Positions 1 through 6,776 of a stretch of DNA of 42,934 nucleotides are shown here, in pieces. The translations under genes were made by a program, and so were the position numbers. Location of the stretch: positions 355,712 to 398,645 of the forward strand of contig NZ_FRCA01000004.1 of assembly GCF_900142755.1 (NCBI RefSeq), read 5' to 3'. This DNA is from Halomonas cupida. Lineage in GTDB: Bacteria; Pseudomonadota; Gammaproteobacteria; Pseudomonadales; Halomonadaceae. Numbering within the stretch: position 1 is the stretch's first letter; each line of letters begins with the position of its first letter. A model generated the notes under the pieces. That model did no database searches and was not told where the DNA came from. It saw only the letters and a list, made by a program, of their open reading frames with translations.

Positions 1-178
1 GCCCAGTGCCAACCGGATAGATTCAGCTTCGGGCCGCAAGCAACGAGTGGCGAGCTGCCCAGTGCCAACTTGATGGTTACGTGCCTTTCCTCGGGGTTCG
101 GGGTTCGGGGTTCGGGGTTCGGGGTTCAAACTCGAGCGTAGCGTGCTCGTAGCTCGTAGCTCGTAGCTCGTAGCCGAG
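1..178. repeat. Heptanucleotide-array element, copy 1
   Basis: Noncoding repeat DNA. Bases 33-60 read as degenerate heptamers GCCGCAA, GCAACGA, GTGGCGA, GCTGCCC. Bases 93-127 hold five perfect GGGGTTC units. Bases 147-174 hold four perfect TCGTAGC units, preceded by AACTCGAGCGTAGCGTGC at 129-146. The 13-mer GCCCAGTGCCAAC occurs at 1-13 and again at 57-69, 56 bp (eight heptamers) apart. The first array (GCNNCGA) is in the opposite sense to the last (TCGTAGC), so a transcript could fold into a long imperfect stem. The element ends a few bases before the stop codon of the leftward DUF427 gene. Related copies lie near 11.95-12.13 kb and at the right end of the window. Confidence 0.85.
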
Positions 179-181
179 ACA

Positions 182-538
182 TCAGGATTCGACATTGGCC
201 TCGCTGAAACGAGGATCGAAAAGCAGACATCCGCGGATGGCTGTCACGCCATCCAGCGGATGTTCATAGCTCCACACCGCATCTTCGTAGCGGGTCTCAC
301 CTATCTGAATATGGAAGTAGCTGGCGTCCCCCTTGAAGGGGCAGTGGGTGTGGGTGTCGCTGGGTATCAGGTATTGCATACTGGCATCGGCACGTGGCAC
401 ATACAGCCGCGGAGGATAGCCACTTTCCAGTAACTCCTGCGCATGCAGCGTATCGGCAACGACAACGCCATCGATATCGATGCGTACCCGCGTTGTCAGC
501 GGATAGATGGCAATGCGCCCTGTCCCTGAAACCTCCAT
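182..538 (-). CDS. DUF427 domain protein
   Basis: A 118-residue protein of the DUF427 family, whose biochemical role is not established. The family pattern is visible: a beta-rich N-terminus with VRIDIDGVVVADT, then ESGYPPRLYVPRAD and THCPFKGDASYFHI, followed by the terminal aromatic WSYEHP segment. The ATG at 536-538 is preferred because CAGGGG lies about 8 bases upstream and the domain begins at once. The frame stays open further upstream, but that extension reads through a TTCCGTAT tandem repeat and has no family resemblance. No signal peptide or membrane segment is seen, so it is probably cytoplasmic. It stands alone, with its stop codon next to a heptamer repeat array and its 5' side facing chrA divergently. 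Confidence 0.85.
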   Translation of the reverse strand: MEVSGTGRIAIYPLTTRVRIDIDGVVVADTLHAQELLESGYPPRLYVPRADASMQYLIPSDTHTHCPFKGDASYFHIQIGETRYEDAVWSYEHPLDGVTAIRGCLLFDPRFSEANVES

Positions 539-552
539 ACTTCGGCCCCTGC

Positions 553-580
553 TTCCGTATTTCCGTATTTCCGTATTTCC
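553..580. repeat. TTCCGTAT tandem repeat
   Basis: Three exact 8-bp TTCCGTAT units plus a partial fourth lie 15-40 bases upstream of the chosen DUF427 start codon, in its 5' leader. Copy-number change here would alter the leader, not the protein, if the 538 start is right. Confidence 0.8.
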
Positions 581-783
581 GGGGTCAGCCTTTCGCTTTC
601 GACGCCCGCTCATCAGTCCAGCTTTATTCATTGTGGCAGAAAGATGACGACCTGATTCGCCAGATATGTGCATGGGCGATACTTGTTGCCTCTTGCATCC
701 CCTGACGCACGCGTCCAGATGACACCTCCGAGACCGCAATGACATGACAGTGTCATACCACCACACCAGGATATGACGGAAAC

Positions 784-2004
784 ATGACGAAAACAGAGCG
801 GCAGATGCACACTACACGGTCCTCCGTAGCGGAAATATTCATGACCTTCCTGGGTCTGGGGCTGACGTCCTTTGGCGGCCCGGTGGCTCATCTCGGTTAT
901 TTCCGCCACGCCTTTGTCACTCGACGTCAGTGGCTGGATGATGCCAGTTACGCCGAGCTGGTCGCGCTATGCCAGTTTCTGCCTGGTCCAGCAAGCAGTC
1001 AGGTCGGGCTGGCGATTGGCCTGATCAGAGGGGGACTGGCAGGCGCCTTCGCGGCCTGGCTGGCCTTCACCCTACCCTCGGCCCTGCTGTTGATGGTAGT
1101 GGCCGCCGGCGCCTCCAGCCTGGAGGGGCCCCTCGTCACGGCCCTGGTCCATACCCTGAAGCTGGTCGCGGTGGTCATCGTGGCTCAGGCGCTGTTGGGG
1201 ATGGCACGCAACCTGTGTCCAGATGCCAGACGTGCGACCCTGGCAACAGTCGCGGTGATTCTCACGGTCCTGATCAATGGCACCTTCGGGCATCTCGCTG
1301 CCATTGCTGCGGGCGCCATAGGCGGTCTTCTGTGGTGCCGGTCGACTGATGCCCAGCAGGATAGTCCAGACCTGGACATTCGAATCTCTCGCCATACCTC
1401 AAGGGCCGCTCTGGCACTCTTCGCCATTCTGCTCGCGGGTCTGCCACTACTGCATCAGGCCTGGAGTGCCAACTGGTTGGGGCTGGCAGATGCCGCCTAT
1501 AGAAGTGGTGCTCTGGTCTTCGGTGGTGGGCACGTGGTGCTGCCGTTGCTGGAAACCGCAACGGTCACACCCGGCTGGGTGTCGGAGCAGGACTTTCTGG
1601 CAGGCTACGGCGCGGCTCAGGCAGTCCCCGGCCCCTTGTTCACCTTCGCCGCCTGGCTGGGGATGGTTGCTGAAGGCGGCGGAGTCGCCATGGCCCTGCT
1701 GATGCTGGTTGCGATCTTCCTGCCTGGAGCATTGCTGGTCATCGGGCTGTTGCCCTGGTGGCAGCAACTACGACACCTGAGTCATCTGCTGGCTGCCATG
1801 CGCGGCGCCAATGCAGCGGTGGTAGGGCTGCTGGCCGTGGCCTTCTACGATCCGGTATGGCGCTCGGCCGTCGGTTCCGCGGAGGACTTTGCGCTGGTCG
1901 CGGCCGGCTTCGTCCTGCTGGTGGTCTGGCGCCAGCCCGCCTGGCTCATCGTACTGGCAGGCATTGCTATCGGCCTGATCAGGGGCCTGATTCACCAATA
2001 TTAA
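784..2004 (+). CDS. chrA: Chromate transporter ChrA
   Basis: A 406-residue inner-membrane protein of the CHR family, which exports chromate and gives chromate resistance; some members may have other oxyanion substrates. It has the long-chain, two-domain architecture. The N-terminal CHR domain carries FLGLGLTSFGGPVAHLGY and CQFLPGPASSQVGLAIG. The second half repeats the pattern with GALVFGGGHVVLPLLE and GYGAAQAVPGPLFTFAAWLG. About ten hydrophobic segments are visible and the length is normal for the family. The start at 784 has only a weak upstream purine stretch; an alternative is the Met seven residues on. It is monocistronic as far as can be seen. The TAA stop at 2002-2004 lies inside the first bases of a MITE-like repeat, so the present stop codon is supplied by the repeat. 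Confidence 0.93.
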   Translation: MTKTERQMHTTRSSVAEIFMTFLGLGLTSFGGPVAHLGYFRHAFVTRRQWLDDASYAELVALCQFLPGPASSQVGLAIGLIRGGLAGAFAAWLAFTLPSALLLMVVAAGASSLEGPLVTALVHTLKLVAVVIVAQALLGMARNLCPDARRATLATVAVILTVLINGTFGHLAAIAAGAIGGLLWCRSTDAQQDSPDLDIRISRHTSRAALALFAILLAGLPLLHQAWSANWLGLADAAYRSGALVFGGGHVVLPLLETATVTPGWVSEQDFLAGYGAAQAVPGPLFTFAAWLGMVAEGGGVAMALLMLVAIFLPGALLVIGLLPWWQQLRHLSHLLAAMRGANAAVVGLLAVAFYDPVWRSAVGSAEDFALVAAGFVLLVVWRQPAWLIVLAGIAIGLIRGLIHQY

Positions 2005-2337
2005 CCCGGCATGCTTTCATGTTGGGTTGATGGCGCCACAGGGACGTGCCGCCGTCGGCCATCAGGCCGACGCGAGACCGCATCACACCAGCAGATCCGC
2101 GCATCTGCGCCAGTGTGGTATGGGCGAAAATCAAATCGATCAGGATGCGCTATTTGATTGCCATGTTATTAACCCGGCATGCTTTCATGTTGGGTTAATG
2201 GCGGCACAGGGAGGTGCCGCCGGCGGCCATCAGGCCGACGCGAGACCGCACCACACCAGCAGATCCGCGCATCTGCGCCAGTGTGGTGTGGGCGAAAATC
2301 AAATCGATCGGGATGAGCTATTTGATTGCCATGTCAA
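2001..2337 (+). mobile_element. MITE-like multi-hairpin element, head-to-tail dimer
   Basis: Two tandem copies of a ~168-bp noncoding element (2001-2168 and 2169-2337). Each starts TTAACCCGGCATG and ends GCCATGTTAA or a variant, giving imperfect terminal inverted repeats TTAACNNGGCA. Inside are successive hairpins: TTAACCCGGCATG/CATGTTGGGTTAA (perfect if G-U pairs count), GGCGGCAC/GTGCCGCC, GTCGGCC/GGCCGAC, CCGCACCACAC/GTGTGGTGTGG enclosing GCAGAT/ATCTGC, and CAATCAAAT/ATTTGATTG. The left flank ends in TA and the right flank begins with TA. Copy 1 carries mismatches in the second and fourth stems. It lies between the converging ends of chrA and the DUF3581 gene. Open frames inside it are not credible genes. 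Confidence 0.82.
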
Positions 2338-2354
2338 TAGTCATCAGCAGGTCT

Positions 2355-3065
2355 TCAGGCGCCCGCGTGCTCGGCTCTCAGACGATAGAATTCACTGACG
2401 ATATCGTCCATGGCAGCATCGTCATAGGCACAGAGGCCACTGACCACCAATTTCTTGGCGCCGACACCGATCGGCTGCCCTTCTCCGGAAATGGCAAACT
2501 CCAGCGCCACATCGCCTCTCTTGCCAACCACGGTCAATTCCGAGTTGGACAGTGAGAGACTCGGCGCCACCGCATCCAGGCGGTCCAGCGAGAAACCCAT
2601 GCTGTCATAGATGACCAGCGGGCGACGCGGGTTGAACATGACCCCCTGCTGCTGCATCAGCGGCTTGAGGTAATGGGGGAAATTCTTGCCGGAGAAAGCC
2701 ACATAGCAACGCGTAAAGCCTTCAACAACCGAGCTGTCGTGAGTGACATCTCCCTTGCGCTCAACTTCCAGATAACACTTTCCATCATCATCCTGTACCC
2801 GCACCACACCATCCTCGTGCTCGGCGAAGGTCAGCGGACGATCAGCTCCCACCATGGCGAGAAATCTGAAGCTCATGTGCTGTGACAGGCCGAAACGCTC
2901 AAGCGTCAAGGCAAAGAGCAGATCCCCCGGAACGCAGAAACGCCGCGCTCCCGGAGTATGAATGGGGTTGAAGTCACCGGCGATGCCCTTGGCAAAGCGG
3001 CTTGCCTGGTCGGCGGATATCAACACGCGGTCATCGACACAGGTATGGAATTCATCAAGAAGCAT
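2355..3065 (-). CDS. DUF3581 family protein
   Basis: A 236-residue protein resembling the gammaproteobacterial DUF3581 family, which has no assigned function. The characteristic N-terminal block is present: ISADQASRFAKGIAGDFNPI followed by FCVPGDLLFALTLERFGLSQ and FLAMVGAD. The 'DFNPIH ... VPGDLLFAL' pattern recalls MaoC/hot-dog dehydratases, but I cannot assign a reaction. The ATG at 3065 (MLLDEFHT) matches the usual family start; the frame extends eight codons upstream to a TTG, which is less likely. No signal peptide is seen. It is divergent from nhaD across 264 bp in which no clear operator was found, and convergent with chrA, with a repeat dimer between. Confidence 0.8.
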   Translation of the reverse strand: MLLDEFHTCVDDRVLISADQASRFAKGIAGDFNPIHTPGARRFCVPGDLLFALTLERFGLSQHMSFRFLAMVGADRPLTFAEHEDGVVRVQDDDGKCYLEVERKGDVTHDSSVVEGFTRCYVAFSGKNFPHYLKPLMQQQGVMFNPRRPLVIYDSMGFSLDRLDAVAPSLSLSNSELTVVGKRGDVALEFAISGEGQPIGVGAKKLVVSGLCAYDDAAMDDIVSEFYRLRAEHAGA

Positions 3066-3329
3066 GTAGCTAGCGCCTGGCTGGATCAATGGCGAGGGAA
3101 CCTCACGGCAACCCCGGGGACAGATAATGCCACAGAAAAGTGTTCCTTGAGCAGGCAGGTATCATCACAAGGCCAATTTCATCGAATCAATCGCGTCCGT
3201 TGCAACGCTCCCCCTACCAAAGACGATATCAAACAGACCTCAATCAGCATATTGCAGCGCAATACGCTGTGGTAGGCTCGAATTCGATTTCCCCCCCTTC
3301 CATTCACTTTCCTTCAGGACTCGGACGTC

Positions 3330-4811
3330 ATGCTGACAACCAATAATACGACGCCCCGGATACATCATCGGCGACGCTGGCTGATACTTCTGATCATTGC
3401 CCTGATCACCATGTTGGCCAGTACCAACATCCATGCTGTGACAGGCGAGCTGAACCTGACCAACTCCACCGTCGGCTTCATCGCGGTTGCTGTCTTCGTA
3501 CTGGCCTACGCCCTGGTCATGGCCGAAGAAAAGCTGCATATGCGCAAGTCCAAACCTGTGCTGGTGGCCGCCGGCATCATCTGGGGGCTGATCGGTTGGG
3601 TCTACGTTCAGTCCGGCTTGCCCGACGATGCGGAACATGCCTTCCATGCCACACTGCTGGAATTCTCGGAACTGATGCTGTTCCTGCTGGTGGCAATGAC
3701 CTACATCAATGCCATGGACGAACGGCGAGTCTTCGACGCCCTGCGCTCGTGGATGGTGCGCAAGGGCTTCAGCTACCGCACCCTGTTCTGGATGACCGGC
3801 TGTCTGGCGTTCGTCATTTCACCGATTGCCGATAACCTGACCACTGCCCTGCTGATGTGTGCAGTGATCACCAAGGTGGCCGAAGGCGACAAGCGTTTCA
3901 TCAACCTCGCCTGCATCAATATTGTCGTCGCCGCCAACGCGGGCGGAGCCTTCAGTCCGTTCGGTGACATCACCACGCTGATGGTGTGGCAGGCTGGCCT
4001 GATTGAGTTCCAGGAGTTCCTGCACCTGTTTGTCCCGTCCCTGATCAACTTCCTCGTACCAGCACTGGCCATGAGTCTGGCCATTCGCAACCGAGTCCCC
4101 GACAGTCTCGAGGAAGACATCGAACTCAAGCGCGGAGCACGCCGCATTATCGTGCTGTTCCTGCTGACAGTGGCAACTGCCGTGGCTTGCCACACACTGC
4201 TGCACCTACCTCCGGTGCTGGGCATGATGACCGGATTGGGCTACCTGCAATTCTTCGGCTTCTATCTGCGCAAGAGCTTGCCTCGCTCACTCGACCGCAA
4301 GCGCACCAACTATACCCAACGAGGTGACTGGAAGCGCCTGGAGCAACTCGGCAGTGTGGTGCCCTTTGATGTGTTCAATCGTGTCGCACGTGCCGAGTGG
4401 GACACCCTGCTGTTCTTCTATGGCGTGGTGATGTGCGTTGGTGGTCTCGGTTTCATGGGTTACCTGGGCCTGCTGTCAGACCTCATGTACACCCAATGGG
4501 ATGCCACCTGGGCCAATATTGCGCTGGGAGTCATCTCCGCCGTCGTTGACAATATTCCGGTAATGTTTGCCGTACTGACCATGGAACCGGAAATGTCACA
4601 TGGCCATTGGTTATTGATCACTCTGACCGCTGGTGTGGGCGGCAGTCTACTGTCTATCGGCTCCGCCGCTGGCGTCGCGCTCATGGGCCAGGCACGCGGC
4701 TACTACACCTTTCTCGGCCACCTGCGTTGGGCGCCGGTGATTGCACTGGGTTATACCGCCAGCGTCATCGCCCACCTGTGGATCAATCAGGCCAGCTTCG
4801 CGACGTCCTGA
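3330..4811 (+). CDS. nhaD: Na+/H+ antiporter NhaD
   Basis: A 493-residue inner-membrane antiporter of the NhaD family, which exports Na+ or Li+ in exchange for protons and supports salt and alkali tolerance in marine and halophilic bacteria. A short polar N-terminus (HHRRR) precedes about twelve hydrophobic segments. The family signature around residues 160-175, SPIADNLTTALLMCAV, carries the conserved Asp, and NAGGAFSPFGDITTLMVW follows. Near the C-terminus SAVVDNIPVMFAV and GSLLSIGSAAGVALMG are also typical. The length is normal. An AGGA lies about 11 bases before the ATG. The gene appears monocistronic, with a strong hairpin 28 bp past the stop. It is one of the better pointers to a Halomonas-like host. 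Confidence 0.95.
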   Translation: MLTTNNTTPRIHHRRRWLILLIIALITMLASTNIHAVTGELNLTNSTVGFIAVAVFVLAYALVMAEEKLHMRKSKPVLVAAGIIWGLIGWVYVQSGLPDDAEHAFHATLLEFSELMLFLLVAMTYINAMDERRVFDALRSWMVRKGFSYRTLFWMTGCLAFVISPIADNLTTALLMCAVITKVAEGDKRFINLACINIVVAANAGGAFSPFGDITTLMVWQAGLIEFQEFLHLFVPSLINFLVPALAMSLAIRNRVPDSLEEDIELKRGARRIIVLFLLTVATAVACHTLLHLPPVLGMMTGLGYLQFFGFYLRKSLPRSLDRKRTNYTQRGDWKRLEQLGSVVPFDVFNRVARAEWDTLLFFYGVVMCVGGLGFMGYLGLLSDLMYTQWDATWANIALGVISAVVDNIPVMFAVLTMEPEMSHGHWLLITLTAGVGGSLLSIGSAAGVALMGQARGYYTFLGHLRWAPVIALGYTASVIAHLWINQASFATS

Positions 4812-4838
4812 ACTAGATTGTTCTCTCCTTCCGACAAA

Positions 4839-4866
4839 CCAATGGCAGCCTCTGCGCTGCCATTGG
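4839..4866. terminator. Hairpin terminator after nhaD
   Basis: A perfect 11-bp stem CCAATGGCAGC/GCTGCCATTGG with a six-base loop (CTCTGC). It starts 28 bp after the nhaD stop. The downstream stretch is only weakly T-rich (CTGCGTTAATT), so termination efficiency is uncertain, but there is no other evident role. Confidence 0.7.
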
Positions 4867-5140
4867 CTGCGTTAATTCACAGTGTTATCTCTTTTCCTCA
4901 CAAAAGCATCGCCTTAGGATAAGCTAGACTACGAGGGCGATAATCGGTGACATATCAGACCGCTGATCGGCGTTCGTCTGGCGTGCACATGCCGCACTGA
5001 GTGTGCGTCACTGCAGGTGCGTTTCGAGAGACTCAGGGTCAGCTGGAGACCGATGCCAACATGACCATTCCAATATCGCACATGGCCAACATCGAGCCAT
5101 TTCGACATCGTGGTTGCAGCCCAGCAGAGGACGCCCGTTG
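4867..5140 (+). other. Leader region of the PBP-porin-GGDEF/EAL operon
   Basis: 274 bp between the nhaD hairpin and the next start codon. It should hold the promoter of the downstream three-gene operon. I could not identify a convincing -35/-10 pair or operator. An open frame entering from 5003 in frame with the next gene has no protein-like features before the signal peptide. Confidence 0.4.
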
Positions 5141-5599
5141 ATGCGCCACCTGGTCACCAGGATTATGCTGTCATTTTGCCTGATTACCGTGCTGTATTGG
5201 TCGGGGCATCAGCCAGCGGCTGCACAGGACACAGGTGCGGAGGATATTGTCGTCATCGCCAACCGTGATGTTTCCATCACGCAGTTGGATCGTGATTCCC
5301 TGCGCGCTATTTTTGCCATGCGCCAGCGAACCTGGCCCGATGGACAGGCCGTCCATGTGTTCGTTCTGCCCAATGATGCTGACGTACATGCGGCTTTTGC
5401 AAAGGAGCGCCTTGCGGTCTTTCCTCACCAGTTGCAACTGGCCTGGGACCGCATGGTTTTCTCGGGTACCGGGCAGGCTCCACATCGAATACGCACCCAG
5501 CAGGAGATGCTGGAGGCCATTGCCTCCACCGCGGGCTCCATCGGCTATATCGCAAGGGAGTATCTGGATGAACGCGTCCAAGTCATCACCAGGGAATAG
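5141..5599 (+). CDS. PstS-like periplasmic substrate-binding domain protein
   Basis: A 152-residue exported protein related to the short 'phosphate ABC transporter substrate-binding-like' family. The signal peptide covers roughly residues 1-29 (LVTRIMLSFCLITVLYW then PAAAQD). The mature part has IVVIANRDVSITQLDRDSL, LRAIFAMRQRTWPDGQAVHV and GSIGYIAREYLD, the pattern seen in small PBP-like proteins that lack a cognate ABC permease. The start at 5141 has GAGGA 10-12 bases upstream and begins the signal peptide; the frame runs open to 5003. The 3' end overlaps the following porin-like gene by 32 bp, implying translational coupling. It probably senses or presents a ligand for the membrane GGDEF/EAL protein two genes on; that is inference from context. 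Confidence 0.75.
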   Translation: MRHLVTRIMLSFCLITVLYWSGHQPAAAQDTGAEDIVVIANRDVSITQLDRDSLRAIFAMRQRTWPDGQAVHVFVLPNDADVHAAFAKERLAVFPHQLQLAWDRMVFSGTGQAPHRIRTQQEMLEAIASTAGSIGYIAREYLDERVQVITRE

Positions 5600-6776
5600 G
5601 CTCGCTGGACGCAGCCTGGCGCTGGCCTGCCTGGCAGGTACACCACCTGCCCTGGCGGACAGTACCATGTTGGATACGCTTCAGGTCCACGGCTTTCTCA
5701 GTCAGGCCTATATTGTTACCGACGAGAACAATTTCTTCGGTACCAGTAGCGATGGCAACGGCAGTTGGGACTTTACCGAGCTGGGTCTGAATGCCTCCAT
5801 TCGACCTACCGAGAACCTGCTGGTCGCGGCTCAGGTACTCAGTCGCCGTGCCGGCGAAGGCGATGACGGCGATCCAAGACTCGACTACGGTGTCGTCGAC
5901 TGGCAGATGGTCAACCAGCAGGATCGCACCATTGGCGCCCAGTTCGGGCGTTTCAAGAACCCCTTCGGTTTCTATAACCAGACCCGTGACGTTGCCTTCA
6001 CCCGCCCGAGTATCCTGCTGCCACAGTCCATCTACTTTGACCGCACCCGTTCACTGGCTCTGGCTGCAGATGGGGCATCCGTCTATTACGAGGAACGGCT
6101 CGACAACGGCCTGCTGCGCACCCAATTCGGCGTAGGCAGGGCTCAGGTCGATGATGATGTCGAATATGCCATAGGTCTCGATAGCTTTCCGGGAGGATTC
6201 GAGGCGGATACCTCGGCCATCGGCCAGATCCGCTATGAACATGACGGCGGCCGGATGGTGTTCGCCCTGAGCACAGCGTCGGTCCATGCCGACTACGACT
6301 CACCCGGTCAAGTACCGGGCGATGGCGAGTTGGCCTTTCAGCCCTGGATTCTCTCGGCCCAGTACAATGCCGAATACTGGAGCCTGACGGCCGAATATGC
6401 CCTGCGCGATGTCGAACTGCGTGGCTTTGATGCCTTTGCCGATGAGCAGAACCGGGGCGAGAGCTGGTACGTTCAGTACACTCGGCGATTCCTTGACGAC
6501 TGGCAATGGATGGTTCGCTATGACAGCCTGGTCAACGACCGCGACGATCGTGATGGCAGCAAGTACGAGGCGTCGGGACGAGGTCCCGCCCATTCACAGT
6601 TCGCCGACGACCTGACGGTGGGGCTGCAGTGGCAACCCCACCCCAACCTGATGTTCGCCGGGGAATACCATCACGTCGACGGGACCGGGTGGTTGCCGGC
6701 GGAAGACAACCCGGACCCAGATGACGCCTCGAGACGCTGGGACATGTGGCTATTTCAGATGTCGTTGAGGTTCTGA
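5568..6776 (+). CDS. Outer-membrane porin-like beta-barrel protein
   Basis: A 402-residue exported protein with a porin-like pattern. The signal peptide is near residues 1-30 (LAGRSLALACLAGTPPALAD). The mature protein has alternating aromatic/hydrophobic strands and acidic loops and ends in Phe (MSLRF), a common outer-membrane barrel signature. QVHGFLSQAYIVTDENNFFG, AAQVLSRRAG and GAQFGRFKNPFGFYN resemble barrels found beside c-di-GMP genes. The ATG at 5568 has AAGGGAG 6-12 bases upstream and lies inside the preceding gene; the open frame to the left (from 5235) is only overlap. The stop overlaps the next start (TGATG). It could be a specific channel or a structural partner of the signalling system; the substrate is unknown. 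Confidence 0.75.
   Translation: MNASKSSPGNRLAGRSLALACLAGTPPALADSTMLDTLQVHGFLSQAYIVTDENNFFGTSSDGNGSWDFTELGLNASIRPTENLLVAAQVLSRRAGEGDDGDPRLDYGVVDWQMVNQQDRTIGAQFGRFKNPFGFYNQTRDVAFTRPSILLPQSIYFDRTRSLALAADGASVYYEERLDNGLLRTQFGVGRAQVDDDVEYAIGLDSFPGGFEADTSAIGQIRYEHDGGRMVFALSTASVHADYDSPGQVPGDGELAFQPWILSAQYNAEYWSLTAEYALRDVELRGFDAFADEQNRGESWYVQYTRRFLDDWQWMVRYDSLVNDRDDRDGSKYEASGRGPAHSQFADDLTVGLQWQPHPNLMFAGEYHHVDGTGWLPAEDNPDPDDASRRWDMWLFQMSLRF

Noticed and set aside
2027..2398. Open frame of 123 codons inside the element dimer
   Set aside because: The predicted peptide simply repeats with the DNA element (similar peptides arise from the copies at 32.1 and 37.2 kb), and the DNA is full of hairpins. It is best explained as noncoding repeat.
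5235..5567. N-terminal extension of the porin-like protein
   Set aside because: It overlaps the signal-sequence-bearing upstream gene; the start at 5568 has a strong ribosome site and begins a signal peptide.
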